Origin: Leifsonia sp. AG29
GTDB lineage: Bacteria > Actinomycetota > Actinomycetes > Actinomycetales > Microbacteriaceae
DNA length: 64,000 nucleotides
Direction: 5' to 3'
Assembly (NCBI RefSeq): GCF_009765225.1
Contig: NZ_VMSF01000001.1
Span: 1,302,001 to 1,366,000, forward strand
Shown piece after piece: positions 8,507-17,980 of this stretch (position 1 is the stretch's first letter; every line of letters starts with the position of its first letter). The notes beneath the pieces are model-generated. The model did no database searches. It saw only the letters and a program-made list of their open reading frames with translations, and was not told the DNA's origin. The translations under genes and the position numbers were made by a program.

Positions 8507-10760
8507 ATCCCTCACCGTCGCGATCCCGCGGCTCGGCTCGCGGCGCACCGGGTACTGGCGGCTGACGGGTGCGCTCGTCGTGCAGGTGCTCGCCATCAGC
8601 GTGGCTCTGGGCGGCCTCATCCAGGGCGCGGCCTGGTGGTTCGCCCTGGTGATCACCGCCGGCTCGCTCCTCGTCGCGGGGGCCGCGCTGCGCACGGCCG
8701 GCGTACGCCGCCTGGCCGTCTCGGGCGCCCTCGCCGTGCTGGCGGTCATGATCATGACCGCGGCCTTCGGACGCGGGACGGGCGTCCTCTGGCTCATCCC
8801 GACGCCCGGGACGGTCGCCAGCTGGGGACGGTACGCCGAGCAGGCGATGCTCTCCATCTACCAGCAGGGGACGCCCGCCGAGAGCCTCCCCGAGTTCATG
8901 TTCCTCGTCGTGGGCGGTGCGTGCCTCCTCGCGGTGCTGCTCGATCTGATCGCGATCGGCTTCCGTCGCGCCGCCCTCACCGCCGTCGTCGTCGCGGTCG
9001 TGCTCGTGGTGCCCGCGGCGCTTCTCGGTGACGGGCTGGACCCGATAGCCCTGGCGGCGTCGTCGGCCGCGTATCTGTGGGTGCTCCGCTGCGACGTGCT
9101 CACCCGGAGGCCCGGCCCCGCGCGCCCCGCGGCCGCCCTGTCGGTCGGCGCGGCGGCGGTCGTCGTGGCGGTCCTGCTCGCGGGGACGGCGCCGGGCTTC
9201 GACCGCGGAGGCGCCACCTCCTTCACCGCCGGGGGCATCTCGATCGGCGGCACGGTCACGCCGCTCGTGGATCTGGGCAAGGATCTCCGCAGGCCGACCG
9301 CGGTTCGGGCGCTGACGTATACGACGAGCGCGGGCAGCGGCCAGTACCTCAAGCTCGCCTCGCTCGATCAGTTCACCGGGTCGGTCTGGAAGCACCGGGA
9401 GCGGGGCACCAGCAGGCTCTCGCCGGGCGCCACCATCGGTCCGGTCACGGGCCTGTCGCAGAAGGTCGCATCCACCAGGATCACCACGAGCGTGCAGATC
9501 GAGGACATGACGAGCCGCTGGCTGCCCGCCCCGGCGCCCGTCCGCTCGGTGAGCGGCCTAACGGGGACCTGGTCGTGGAACCCGGACGACCTGACGATCG
9601 GCGCCATCAACACGACAACGCAGGGGCAGAAGTACACCGCGACGAGCCTCATTCTCGAGCCGACCGCAGACCAGCTGAAGGCCGCCGGGGGGACCGTCCC
9701 CGATGACGTGCAGCGCGACCTGTTCCTCCCCTCCAACCTTCCCTCGATCATCACGACGACCGCGCTCGAGGCCACGTCGGGAGCCGTGTCCGAGTACGAC
9801 AAGGCCGTGGCTCTCCAGGACTACTTCCGCGACAACGGGTTCGTGTACTCGACGCAGACGCCGCTCAAGCAGGGCTACGACGGCGACGGCGCACGGGTCA
9901 TCGCCCGCTTCCTCCAGGTGAAGAGCGGCTACTGCGTGCACTTCGCGTCGGCGATGGCCCTCATGGCGCGGACGCTGGGGATCCCGTCGCGGGTGGCCGA
10001 GGGATACCTCCCGGGCGCGACGAGCGGAGGCACCGCCAGCAACCCGGGCACCTACACCGTCACGAGCGACGATCTCCACGCTTGGCCCGAGCTGTACTTC
10101 GCGGGCGTCGGCTGGGTCGCGTTCGAACCGACGGTCGGGAGGGGCACGGTTCCGAGCTACACGCGCCCCGAGACGGCCGCCGCCGCGCCGGCCCAGCAAT
10201 CCGGCGCGGCTTCCAGTGCCGCGCCGAGGAGGCTGGTCCCGACCGATCCGGCCCAGGTCTCCGGGGCTCGCGGGACCACGCCCCCGTCGCCGTTCCAGCC
10301 CGTCGCCTCGGGCATCGGGGTGGCGCTGCTCGTGCTCGTCCTGCTCCTGGTCCCGGCCTTCCTCCGGCAGGCGCGACGGCGCACCCGGCTGAGACGGCTC
10401 GGCGAGAGCTGGGGCGGGGCCGCGCTCGTCTGGGACGAACTGCGCGACACGGCCCGCGATCTCGGCTGGGCCGCGCCTCCCACGGAGACTCCCCGTGTCT
10501 TCGCCCGGCGGATAGCCGCGGCTGTGGCGGGCACACCGGGGGAGGCGGCGGTGCTGCGGCTGCTCGACGTGCGGGAGCGGGACTCCTACGGGCCGCCGAC
10601 CCGCGCCGTGGCCGTGGGCCTCCCGGACGATCTGCGCCGGGTGCTCGGCGCCCTCGAGCAGGCCTCCGGCCGTGCCGCGCGGCTGAAGGCGCTCCTGCTG
10701 CCTGTGTCCTTGCTGCCAGCCGGCTGGCCGCCGGCCGCGAACGCCGGGAGAGCCGCGTAA
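8496..10760 (+). CDS. TgpA-type transglutaminase-like membrane protein
   Basis: 754 aa, GTG start. An N-terminal block of about six transmembrane helices (residues 20-225), an extracytoplasmic region, then a transglutaminase-like core with Cys in GYCVHFASAM (about 477), His in DDLHAWPE (about 528) and a following acidic residue (FEPT), so the catalytic triad looks intact. A further membrane helix (about 605-625) and a C-terminal cytoplasmic domain follow. The family is the third partner of MoxR/DUF58; substrate unknown. Confidence 0.88.
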   Translation: MATESLTVAIPRLGSRRTGYWRLTGALVVQVLAISVALGGLIQGAAWWFALVITAGSLLVAGAALRTAGVRRLAVSGALAVLAVMIMTAAFGRGTGVLWLIPTPGTVASWGRYAEQAMLSIYQQGTPAESLPEFMFLVVGGACLLAVLLDLIAIGFRRAALTAVVVAVVLVVPAALLGDGLDPIALAASSAAYLWVLRCDVLTRRPGPARPAAALSVGAAAVVVAVLLAGTAPGFDRGGATSFTAGGISIGGTVTPLVDLGKDLRRPTAVRALTYTTSAGSGQYLKLASLDQFTGSVWKHRERGTSRLSPGATIGPVTGLSQKVASTRITTSVQIEDMTSRWLPAPAPVRSVSGLTGTWSWNPDDLTIGAINTTTQGQKYTATSLILEPTADQLKAAGGTVPDDVQRDLFLPSNLPSIITTTALEATSGAVSEYDKAVALQDYFRDNGFVYSTQTPLKQGYDGDGARVIARFLQVKSGYCVHFASAMALMARTLGIPSRVAEGYLPGATSGGTASNPGTYTVTSDDLHAWPELYFAGVGWVAFEPTVGRGTVPSYTRPETAAAAPAQQSGAASSAAPRRLVPTDPAQVSGARGTTPPSPFQPVASGIGVALLVLVLLLVPAFLRQARRRTRLRRLGESWGGAALVWDELRDTARDLGWAAPPTETPRVFARRIAAAVAGTPGEAAVLRLLDVRERDSYGPPTRAVAVGLPDDLRRVLGALEQASGRAARLKALLLPVSLLPAGWPPAANAGRAA

Positions 10761-10763
10761 AAT
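10758..10763 (+). promoter_or_regulatory. -10 element for yceD-rpmF
   Basis: TAAAAT overlaps the last codons of the transglutaminase gene and ends 8 nt before the GTG at 10772. It is among the most AT-rich hexamers in the region. No good -35 is seen. A leaderless start for the ribosomal protein operon is inferred. Confidence 0.45.
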
Positions 10764-10771
10764 AGCGGCTC

Positions 10772-11344
10772 GTGACCATCAAGAACTCCCCGTACACCGT
10801 CGGCGTGTACGACCTCGTGCACCACCCGGGCACGATGCGCGAGCAGCGCCTGAGCTTCCCCGTTCCCGAGCGACTGGGCGAGGGCCTCCTGTCCGTGCCC
10901 GAGGGCAGCACCATGGACATCGACCTCCGTCTCGAGTCGATGCACGAGGGAATTCTCGCCACCGGCGAGGTCGTCTCGGCGGCCACCGGCGTGTGCGGCC
11001 GATGCCTCATCGACATCGAGCAGCCCGTCCAAGTCGATTTCCAGGAGCTTTTCGCGTATCCTTCTGAGGAAGCTTTCGATTATGAGGTTCACGACGACCA
11101 CGTGGATCTTGAACCTCTGATCAGGGATGCGGTGGTGTTGTCACTGCCGTTCCAGCCGGTGTGCCGGCCGGACTGCCCGGGTCTCGACCCCGAGACCGGG
11201 GAGCGACTGGCGGATCACCCGGACCGTGAGCCCACCCAGACCATCGATTCGCGCTGGTCTGCGCTCACGGCCTTCCAGGCTTCCGACACTACGACAGAGC
11301 CCACGAGCAACGCCCCGGGCCTCGGGGCCGGAGAAGAGAGATAG
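10772..11344 (+). CDS. YceD family (DUF177) protein
   Basis: 190-aa cytosolic protein of the DUF177/YceD family, nearly always just upstream of rpmF and linked in other bacteria to 23S rRNA or ribosome assembly. Two Cys pairs are visible: CGRC (about 73-76) and CRPDCPG (about 131-135), consistent with metal binding. GTG start at 10772. It is followed after two bases by rpmF, indicating one operon. Confidence 0.88.
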   Translation: MTIKNSPYTVGVYDLVHHPGTMREQRLSFPVPERLGEGLLSVPEGSTMDIDLRLESMHEGILATGEVVSAATGVCGRCLIDIEQPVQVDFQELFAYPSEEAFDYEVHDDHVDLEPLIRDAVVLSLPFQPVCRPDCPGLDPETGERLADHPDREPTQTIDSRWSALTAFQASDTTTEPTSNAPGLGAGEER

Positions 11345-11346
11345 TC

Positions 11347-11550
11347 ATGGCCGTTCCGAAGCGGAAGCAGTCTCGCGCCAACACCCACGCCCGCCGTTCG
11401 CAGTGGAAGGCACAGGCCCCCACCCTCGTCAAGACGATCGAGGGCGGCAAGGTGACCTACAGCCTCCCGCACCGCGCCAAGGTCGTCGAGGACTCCGCGG
11501 GCACCGCGCTCTTCCTCGAGTACAAGGGCCGCAAGGTCGCCGACATCTGA
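11347..11550 (+). CDS. rpmF: 50S ribosomal protein L32
   Basis: 67 aa, complete. The N-terminal AVPKRKQSRANTHARRSQWK is the L32 signature. The protein has no cysteines, so it is the zinc-free form of L32, common in Actinobacteria. It is tightly coupled to the YceD gene. A perfect 16-bp palindrome (11552-11567) overlaps the end but has no loop or T tract. Confidence 0.96.
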   Translation: MAVPKRKQSRANTHARRSQWKAQAPTLVKTIEGGKVTYSLPHRAKVVEDSAGTALFLEYKGRKVADI

Positions 11551-11578
11551 TCGACCCTCGAGGGTCGGCGAGCACGGC

Positions 11579-12292
11579 ATGGTCGGAGAGAACACTGACC
11601 GCAGCACACTTCTCGAGAAGCTCGGGGTCGAGATCGGCCCCGAGCTTCTCGAGCTTGCACTGACCCACCGCTCCTTCGCGTACGAGCACGGTGGGATCCC
11701 CAACAACGAGCGCCTCGAGTTCCTCGGCGACTCGATCCTGGGCCAGGCCGTCACCGTCAAGCTGTTCCGCGAGAACCCGCACCTCGACGAGGGCGAGCTG
11801 GCGAAGCGCCGGGCCAGCCTCGTGAGCTCCGCGGCGCTGGCCGAGGTGGCCCGCAGCATCGGCCTGGGGGAGTACCTCCGGCTCGGCCGCGGCGAGAACC
11901 AGAGCGGGGGGCGCGACAAGGCGTCCATCCTGGCCGACACGGTGGAGGCGCTCATCGGCGCCGCCTACCTCGATGCGGGCGGCGACGCCGCGACCGCGCT
12001 GGTGCTGCGGCTCGTCGAGCCGCTGCTCGACGACCCCGACCGCTTCGGCGCCGCCATGGACCCCAAGACGAGTCTCCAGGAGGCGGCAGCCCACCGCGGT
12101 GCCGGCCTCCCGGTCTACACGGTGACCAACAGCGGTCCCGACCACTCGAAGACGTTCCACGCCACCGTCGAGGTAGGCGATCTCGTCGTCGCCACCGGCG
12201 AGGGCACGAGCAAGAAGGCGGCCGAGATGGCCGCCGCGCTCACCGCGTGGACGGAGCTGACGAGGCGACGTGCCCGAGCTCCCCGAGGTTGA
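11579..12292 (+). CDS. rnc: Ribonuclease III
   Basis: 237 aa. Endonuclease that cuts double-stranded RNA in rRNA precursors and regulatory duplexes. The catalytic signature NERLEFLGDSILG is at about residues 42-54, with the second acidic cluster DTVEALIGA near 120-130. A C-terminal dsRNA-binding domain (TSLQEAAAHRG to KKAAEMAAA) completes it. It overlaps mutM by 23 bases. Confidence 0.96.
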   Translation: MVGENTDRSTLLEKLGVEIGPELLELALTHRSFAYEHGGIPNNERLEFLGDSILGQAVTVKLFRENPHLDEGELAKRRASLVSSAALAEVARSIGLGEYLRLGRGENQSGGRDKASILADTVEALIGAAYLDAGGDAATALVLRLVEPLLDDPDRFGAAMDPKTSLQEAAAHRGAGLPVYTVTNSGPDHSKTFHATVEVGDLVVATGEGTSKKAAEMAAALTAWTELTRRRARAPRG

Positions 12293-13238
12293 GGTGGTCA
12301 GAGCGGGGCTCGCCCCCGCTCTGACGGGTTCGACGGTTCTCGGTGTCGAGGTGTTCGAGCCGCGCTCCCTGCGTCGCCACGACCCGGCGTCCGGCGCGTT
12401 CGACGCGCTGCTGACGGGGCGTGTGCTGGAGGGACCGGTGCGGCGGGGCAAGTTCCTGTGGGTGCCGCTCCGGGGTGGGGCGCCCCAGGCGATCGTCGCG
12501 CACCTGGGGATGAGCGGCCAGATCCTGCTCCGGGAACCGGGAACGCCGGAGTCGGGCCTGCTCCGGATCCGTCTCCACGTGGAGGCGCCCGAGCCGGTCG
12601 CCACCGAGGACGGCGAGCAGCGCGAGTTCTGGGTGCACTTCGTCGACCAGCGCATCTTCGGATCCATGGCGATCGACCGCCTGGTGCCCACCGCCGACGG
12701 GAGGCACGGAGGGTTCGGCACCGACGAGGCCCTGGTGCCGAGCCAGGTGGCCCACATCGCCCGGGACCCGCTCGACCCCGCCTTCGACGACGCCGCGTTC
12801 TTCCGGGCCCTCGCGCGCAAGCGCACCGGCATCAAACGCGCCCTCCTCGACCAGGGTCTGGTCAGCGGCATCGGCAACATCTACGCTGACGAGGCGCTCT
12901 GGGCATCGCGCGTCCACTATGCGCAGTCCGCCGACACGCTCAGCCGCGCCAAGTCGCGCGAACTCCTGGCAGAGATCCGGCGGGTGCTCGCGAAGGCCCT
13001 CGCCGAGGGAGGGACGAGCTTCGACGCGCAGTACGTGAACGTCAACGGTGCCTCGGGCTACTTCTCCCACAGCCTCAACGCCTACGGGCAGCAGGGCAAG
13101 CCGTGCCCGCGCTGCGGCACCCCGATCGTGCGCGAGCAGTTCATGAACCGCGGCTCGCACTTCTGCCCCCGGTGCCAGCGACTCCGCCCGAACCGCTCCA
13201 GCGGGCTCAGTCGATCGTCTTCTGCCAGTGCCCCGTGA
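12270..13238 (+). CDS. mutM: Formamidopyrimidine-DNA glycosylase
   Basis: 322 aa. Removes 8-oxoguanine and formamidopyrimidines and cleaves the strand. GTG start gives MPELPEVEV, so after Met removal Pro2 is the catalytic nucleophile, with Glu3 next to it. The C-terminal zinc finger CPRCGTP...FCPRC is present (about 277-300). The length is slightly above the usual 270-290 owing to a polar tail. The 3' end overlaps the convergent GNAT gene by 32 bases. Confidence 0.96.
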   Translation: MPELPEVEVVRAGLAPALTGSTVLGVEVFEPRSLRRHDPASGAFDALLTGRVLEGPVRRGKFLWVPLRGGAPQAIVAHLGMSGQILLREPGTPESGLLRIRLHVEAPEPVATEDGEQREFWVHFVDQRIFGSMAIDRLVPTADGRHGGFGTDEALVPSQVAHIARDPLDPAFDDAAFFRALARKRTGIKRALLDQGLVSGIGNIYADEALWASRVHYAQSADTLSRAKSRELLAEIRRVLAKALAEGGTSFDAQYVNVNGASGYFSHSLNAYGQQGKPCPRCGTPIVREQFMNRGSHFCPRCQRLRPNRSSGLSRSSSASAP

Positions 13239-14277
13239 GGGCGTGAGGGCGGAATCCGAACGCTCGATTGATGGCGAGCATGGGATCGTTCTCGTCGGCG
13301 TTCCACGTGAGGATGCGCGTGATGTGCGGCGCCAGACGGCGTAGCTCCTGCAGGTTGCGCAGCTTCACCGCCGTTCCGAGGCGGTGGCCGCGGTGGGCCC
13401 TCGCGACGAGGGTGTCGTACTGCTCCGCCTTGGTGCCGTCGGCCGGCACGGCGAGCTCGGTGTAGGCGGCGATCTCCGAGTCGGCCTCGCGGACGGCCGC
13501 GGTCACGAGGAGGGGCTCGCCACGAGCCGCGAGCTCGCGCTCCTGCGAGCGCACCCGTTCGCCGGTCCATTCCTCGGCGTCGACCGCGATCGCGCTCTGC
13601 GGGATGTCGGTCGCCATGCGGGCCTTGATCGCGGCGAACGGCTCCAGCAGCCCTTCCGGCGCCGAGCCCCACCAGGAGATCAGCCGGTACCCCTCGTGCC
13701 GCATGGTGAGTCCGGCCTCCCGCTCGGGAGGGAGGGGGAGCTGCAGCTCGCTCGATCGCTCGATCTGGCCCAGGCGGTAGCCGCGCTCGAGGGCGAACCG
13801 CACCTCCGGAGCGTCGGCGGGGAGCCCCGCGTGACCTGCCGGCGCGAACACGAGGCGGTCGGCGCCCTGGAGGGTCCGGATCGGATGCTCGGTGTACGTC
13901 GAGACGATGCGCCGGCCGCCCTCGGCGACGAGCTCCTCGCCGTGGGCGAGAAGAGCGGACCCGATGCCCCGTCCGCGGAGCGCCGGTGCCACGTCGACGA
14001 GGAGGGTGGCGGTCTCCGAGTCCTCCTCCAGCGGGAAGACGGCCTCGAGCCTCCCGACGATCGCGCCCGCCTCCACGGCGACGACGAGGATGCGCTCGTG
14101 GTACTGCTCCTCCCGGAAGCCGGCGAGCGCCTGCTCGGCGGTCTGGACGAAGTCGTCGTTCTCCCAGAGTCCGAGCACGATGCCGTTCACGACGCCGACC
14201 ATCTCCTCGAACGCGGCCGACTCCGGTGTACCGAGGGCGGAGGGGAGGGGGAGTCGCTTGAGCTCCAGCTCGAACAC
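13207..14277 (-). CDS. Tandem GNAT-domain acetyltransferase
   Basis: 356 aa with two GNAT folds. The first has the acetyl-CoA loop RGRGIGSALL (about 125-134), the second AHRGHRLGTAVK (about 295-306). Double-GNAT proteins acetylate amines; the substrate cannot be told. An in-frame extension to 14403 exists, but GTG at 14277 sits just behind a G-rich ribosome site and about 20 nt downstream of the predicted transcription start, so it was preferred; the true start is uncertain by several codons. Tail-to-tail overlap with mutM. Confidence 0.75.
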   Translation of the reverse strand: MFELELKRLPLPSALGTPESAAFEEMVGVVNGIVLGLWENDDFVQTAEQALAGFREEQYHERILVVAVEAGAIVGRLEAVFPLEEDSETATLLVDVAPALRGRGIGSALLAHGEELVAEGGRRIVSTYTEHPIRTLQGADRLVFAPAGHAGLPADAPEVRFALERGYRLGQIERSSELQLPLPPEREAGLTMRHEGYRLISWWGSAPEGLLEPFAAIKARMATDIPQSAIAVDAEEWTGERVRSQERELAARGEPLLVTAAVREADSEIAAYTELAVPADGTKAEQYDTLVARAHRGHRLGTAVKLRNLQELRRLAPHITRILTWNADENDPMLAINRAFGFRPHALTGHWQKTID

Positions 14278-14302
14278 CTCCCACCCCGGTCGAGAGGCAC
14301 TC

Positions 14303-14331
14303 AGCCTAGGCGACGCGCCGCAGGGTGTGAA
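14303..14331 (-). promoter_or_regulatory. Sigma-70 type promoter of the GNAT gene
   Basis: On the minus strand TTCACA (14331-14326), a 17-bp spacer, and TAGGCT (14308-14303). Spacing and hexamers fit a housekeeping sigma factor; start expected near 14296. Confidence 0.5.
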
Positions 14332-14382
14332 GTGTTGCGCTCGATTTGGTTTCGATCGTGTAAATCTGCCCGCAGGCGTGCG

Positions 14383-14410
14383 TGGCAAAAGCTTGCGATG
14401 CATGTAGTCT
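14383..14410 (+). promoter_or_regulatory. Probable promoter of the branched-chain amino acid uptake operon
   Basis: TGGCAA (14383-14388), 16-bp spacer, TAGTCT (14405-14410). This predicts a 5' leader of about 65 nt ending in a GAGAGGCAGA ribosome site before ATG 14483. No regulator site was identified. Confidence 0.4.
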
Positions 14411-14482
14411 CAGCACACATATTCGTGGTGCGACGTGGCAAACACGCCGCGTTCGACACGAATTCACGTCGAGAGGCAGAAG

Positions 14483-15700
14483 ATGCTAAAGAAAGTCACC
14501 ATCGGTGCGGCTGTTGCAGCGTCAGTCGCACTGGTCCTCGCGGGATGTGCCAATCAGCCGTCCACCGGAGGCTCCAGCAGCAGCAATTCCAAGGTCGACA
14601 TCCCCGCGATCACGTCGGTGGACGTCCCCAAGGACGCCGTCCTCCCCGCGGGCGACGGCAAGGCCACGTGCCCGGCGGGTCTGACCATCGGTTACGTCGG
14701 CGCGGAGACCGGCCCGAACGCTCAGCTGGGCATCAACATTTTCAACGGCGTCCAGCTCGCGATCAACCAGCACAACGACGCCAACCCCGGCTGCAAGGTC
14801 GGGTTCAAGAAGTTCGACACCGAGGGCGACCCGAACAAGGCGACCGGCCCGGTCACCCAGGCCGTCAACGAGTCGGACATCATCGGCGTCGTCGGCCTCC
14901 CGTTCTCGGGTGAGTCGAAGGCCACCGGCAACATCTTCGAGCAGCAGGGCCTCGTCCACATCACCCCGTCGGCGACCAACCCGGGTCTGACGCAGAACGG
15001 CTGGAAGACCTTCTTCCGCGGCCTCGGCAACGACGCCGTGCAGGGCCCGGCGGCGGCGAAGTTCCTCACCGACAAGCTGCAGGCCAAGAAGGTCTACCTG
15101 GTCCAGGACGACTCCGACTACGGCATCGGCCTCGGCACCACCACCTCCAAGGCGCTCGGCAGCGCGCTCGTCGGCACGGACAAGGTGACCACCGGCCAGA
15201 AGGACTTCTCGGCCGTGATCTCCAAGATCCTGAACAAGAACCCCGACGCGGTCTACTACTCGGGTTACTACGCCGAGGGCGCCCCGTTCGACCAGCAGCT
15301 GGTCAACAAGGGATTCAAGGGCACGTTCGTCGGCCCCGACGGTGTGAAGGACGACCAGTTCATCAAGCTGGCCGGCGACGCCTCGAGCAACGCCTACTTC
15401 ACCTGCCCCTGCATCCCGGGTGAGCTGATCCCCGACTTCGAGTCGGCCTACAAGAAGCTCGCGAACGCCGAGCCGGGCACGTACTCGATCGAGGGCTACG
15501 ACGCCACCACCGTCCTCCTGGCGGGAATCGACAAGGGCAAGACCACCCGCGCCGACCTCCTGTCCTGGGTGAAGTCGTACGACGCGGACGGCCTCAGCAA
15601 GCACTACAAGTGGGACTCCACGGGTGAGCTTCAGGCGCCGACCGTCTACGGCTACAAGGTGGAGAGCGGCAAGATCGTCCCGATCGGAACGATCGGCTGA
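14483..15700 (+). CDS. Branched-chain amino acid ABC transporter substrate-binding lipoprotein
   Basis: 405 aa. Signal peptide with lipobox LAGC (Cys about 25), then a Ser-rich linker and a type I periplasmic-binding fold (Leu/Ile/Val-binding like): LTIGYVGAETGPNAQLG at the start of the domain, and SATNPGLT and EGYDATTVLLAGI later. It captures ligand outside the cell and passes it to the LivHM-type permeases encoded next. ATG at 14483 gives a clean signal peptide; the frame is open upstream to 14435 but without reason to use it. First gene of a five-gene operon. Confidence 0.92.
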   Translation: MLKKVTIGAAVAASVALVLAGCANQPSTGGSSSSNSKVDIPAITSVDVPKDAVLPAGDGKATCPAGLTIGYVGAETGPNAQLGINIFNGVQLAINQHNDANPGCKVGFKKFDTEGDPNKATGPVTQAVNESDIIGVVGLPFSGESKATGNIFEQQGLVHITPSATNPGLTQNGWKTFFRGLGNDAVQGPAAAKFLTDKLQAKKVYLVQDDSDYGIGLGTTTSKALGSALVGTDKVTTGQKDFSAVISKILNKNPDAVYYSGYYAEGAPFDQQLVNKGFKGTFVGPDGVKDDQFIKLAGDASSNAYFTCPCIPGELIPDFESAYKKLANAEPGTYSIEGYDATTVLLAGIDKGKTTRADLLSWVKSYDADGLSKHYKWDSTGELQAPTVYGYKVESGKIVPIGTIG

Positions 15701-15711
15701 CGTCACACCGT

Positions 15712-15748
15712 GAGGGTGCCGCGGGCCTCCGTGGCCTGCGGCACCCTC
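15712..15748 (+). terminator. Stem-loop after the binding-protein gene
   Basis: Near-perfect inverted repeat: GAGGGTGCCGCGGGC (15712-15726) pairs with 15734-15748 with one mismatch, followed by CGTTT. It lies between the binding-protein gene and the permease genes, where partial termination would keep binding protein in excess. Confidence 0.65.
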
Positions 15749-15815
15749 TCGTTTCGACTACGCTCGCTTGCGCACGGATCGACGGTGATCCGGCCATGAA
15801 ACCCTGGATGCTCGA

Positions 15816-16823
15816 ATGCTCGAAACCCTCGTCCTCCATCCGCTCCTCGACAACTCGTGGATCAACTTCGACGTCGGTGCGCTGATCCAGAACTTCTGGA
15901 GCGCCACCTTCGACGGCCTGACCTTCGGTGCCATCTACGGCCTGATCGCGGTCGGCTACACGCTCGTCTACGGCGTGCTGAACCTCATCAACTTCGCGCA
16001 CTCCGAGGTCTTCATCGTCGGCGCCTACGGCGTCGTCATCACCCTGACCTCGCTCGGGTTCGGCCCGAGCGCGCCGAACCTCGGCGCCGGCGCCATCATC
16101 GGAGACCTCCTGCTCGCGCTCATCGTGGGCATGGCGGCGTCCGCCTTCACGGCCTTCGTGCTGGAGCGCGTCGCCTACCGCCCGCTCCGCAAAAGGAACG
16201 CGCCACGCCTGGTCTTCCTGATCACGGCGATCGGCGCCTCCTTCACGATCCAGTACCTGATCTTCCTGATCCGCGGTGCGAACGCCGAGCCGGCCGTCAC
16301 GATGTTCATCCCGCAGCCGATCTTCGACGTGTTCGGCACGATCGTGAACAGCCAGCAGCTGATCATCGTCATCGCCTCGGTCATCCTGATGATCGCGACC
16401 GACATGTTCATCCGCCGCACGCGGACGGGCCGCGGCATCCGCGCCGTGGCGCAGGACCCGGACACCGCGACGCTCATGGGGGTGAACAAGGAGAAGATCA
16501 TCGTCATCACCTTCATCACCGGCGGCATCCTCGCCGGAGCGGCGGCCCTGTTCTACGTGATGCTGGTGCCCTCGGGCGTCATCTACAACGGCGGCTTCGT
16601 GCTCGGCGTGAAGGCGTTCGCCGCGGCCGTGCTCGGCGGCATCGGCAACGTCCGCGGGGCGCTGCTCGGCGGTCTCCTCCTCGGTGTGATCGGCAACTAC
16701 GGCCAGATCCTCCTCGGCGACTCGCAGTGGACCGACGTCGTCGCCTTCGTCGTCCTGGTCCTCGTGCTGCTGGTGAAGCCCACGGGCATCCTCGGCACCT
16801 CGCTCGGAAGGAGCCGCGCATGA
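15816..16823 (+). CDS. Branched-chain amino acid ABC transporter permease, LivH type
   Basis: 335-aa integral membrane protein, about eight helices, with the LivH-type ligand channel motifs FGAIYGLIAVGYTLVYG (about 33-49) and LNLINFAHSE, and the EAA-like loop GVNKEKII near 227. A second conserved block AAAVLGGIGNVRGALLGG is near 270. It forms the membrane channel with the next gene, whose start overlaps its stop (ATGA). Confidence 0.92.
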   Translation: MLETLVLHPLLDNSWINFDVGALIQNFWSATFDGLTFGAIYGLIAVGYTLVYGVLNLINFAHSEVFIVGAYGVVITLTSLGFGPSAPNLGAGAIIGDLLLALIVGMAASAFTAFVLERVAYRPLRKRNAPRLVFLITAIGASFTIQYLIFLIRGANAEPAVTMFIPQPIFDVFGTIVNSQQLIIVIASVILMIATDMFIRRTRTGRGIRAVAQDPDTATLMGVNKEKIIVITFITGGILAGAAALFYVMLVPSGVIYNGGFVLGVKAFAAAVLGGIGNVRGALLGGLLLGVIGNYGQILLGDSQWTDVVAFVVLVLVLLVKPTGILGTSLGRSRA

Positions 16824-17980
16824 GCATGACCGAAGGACCCCGGGTCCTCCCCGACGGCCGCGAGGAGCAGGCGGTCGACGCCTTCGAGGCGAGCCGGGGC
16901 GGTCGGCGCAAGGGACCGCTCCAGCCGCTCCGCGACTGGTGGAACGGCCTCCCGCGCGGCGCCCAGTGGGCGTGGCTGCTGATCGTCGTGGCGATCGCCT
17001 ACGCGCTGCCCTACCTCAACTTCTTCCCGCTCACGACGGAGCCGGGCAACGACTGGCCGCTGGCGTGCTTCGCGATGGCGACGTACGCACTCGTGGCGGT
17101 CGGCCTCAACGTGGTCGTCGGCTACGCCGGCCTCCTCGACCTCGGCTACGTCGCGTTCTTCGCGGTCGGGTCGTACACGGCCGCCATGCTCACGAGCCCG
17201 GACTCGCCGTTCATCAAGATCCCGTATCTCTGGACGATCCCGGTCGCGATGGCGATCACCATGACGTTCGGCGTGATCCTCGGTGTCCCGACGCTCCGTC
17301 TGCGCGGCGACTACCTCGCCATCGTGACGCTCGGCTTCGGAGAGATCGTGCGCATCCTCGCCACGATCATCCCGGCGATGAAGGGCCAGGTCGGCTTCCA
17401 GAACGTCGGCCACCCACCCGGGCAGAACGCGAACGGCGTGCCGATCTTCTCCAACTCGAACGGCGTGCCCTGGTACTGGCTCACGGTGACGGTGATCATC
17501 ATCGTCCTGCTGCTCGTCGGGAACCTCGAGCGCAGCCGCGTGGGACGCGCGTGGATCGCGATCCGCGAGGACGAGGACGCCGCGGAGATCATGGGCGTGC
17601 CGACCTTCAAGTACAAGGTGTGGGCGTTCGCCATCGGTGCCGGCGTCGGCGGCCTCTCCGGAGCGCTGTTCGCCGGCCAGGTCGGCTTCGTCAACAACCA
17701 GAAGTTCGACGTGCAGACCTCGATCCTGTTCCTCGCCGCCGTCGTGCTCGGCGGCGCGGGCAACAAGGTCGGGGCCATGCTCGGTGGCGCGATCGTGGCG
17801 TACATCCCGCTGCGCTTCACCGCCATCGCCGACTACAAGTACCTCATCTTCGGCATCGCGCTGGTGCTGATCATGATCTTCCGGTCCCAGGGCCTGTTCC
17901 CCGCAAGACAGAAGCTGCTGGCGTACGGCCGGCACGCCTACGCCCGGGTCAGTGCTGCCGCGAAGGGAGGCACGCGATGA
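16820..17980 (+). CDS. Branched-chain amino acid ABC transporter permease, LivM type
   Basis: 386 aa. A charged cytoplasmic N-terminus of about 50 residues, then about nine membrane helices with the LivM motifs [18 protein letters not shown] (about 103-120), the EAA-like loop [13 protein letters not shown] near 250, and [16 protein letters not shown] near 307. Pairs with the LivH protein. Starts in the ATGA overlap and ends overlapping the ATPase gene, so the three are translationally coupled. Confidence 0.92.
   Translation: MSMTEGPRVLPDGREEQAVDAFEASRGGRRKGPLQPLRDWWNGLPRGAQWAWLLIVVAIAYALPYLNFFPLTTEPGNDWPLACFAMATYALVAVGLNVVVGYAGLLDLGYVAFFAVGSYTAAMLTSPDSPFIKIPYLWTIPVAMAITMTFGVILGVPTLRLRGDYLAIVTLGFGEIVRILATIIPAMKGQVGFQNVGHPPGQNANGVPIFSNSNGVPWYWLTVTVIIIVLLLVGNLERSRVGRAWIAIREDEDAAEIMGVPTFKYKVWAFAIGAGVGGLSGALFAGQVGFVNNQKFDVQTSILFLAAVVLGGAGNKVGAMLGGAIVAYIPLRFTAIADYKYLIFGIALVLIMIFRSQGLFPARQKLLAYGRHAYARVSAAAKGGTR

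Noticed and set aside
11552-11567. CGACCCTCGAGGGTCG palindrome after rpmF as a terminator
   Set aside because: Perfect palindrome without a loop or T tract; cannot form a normal hairpin of that length.
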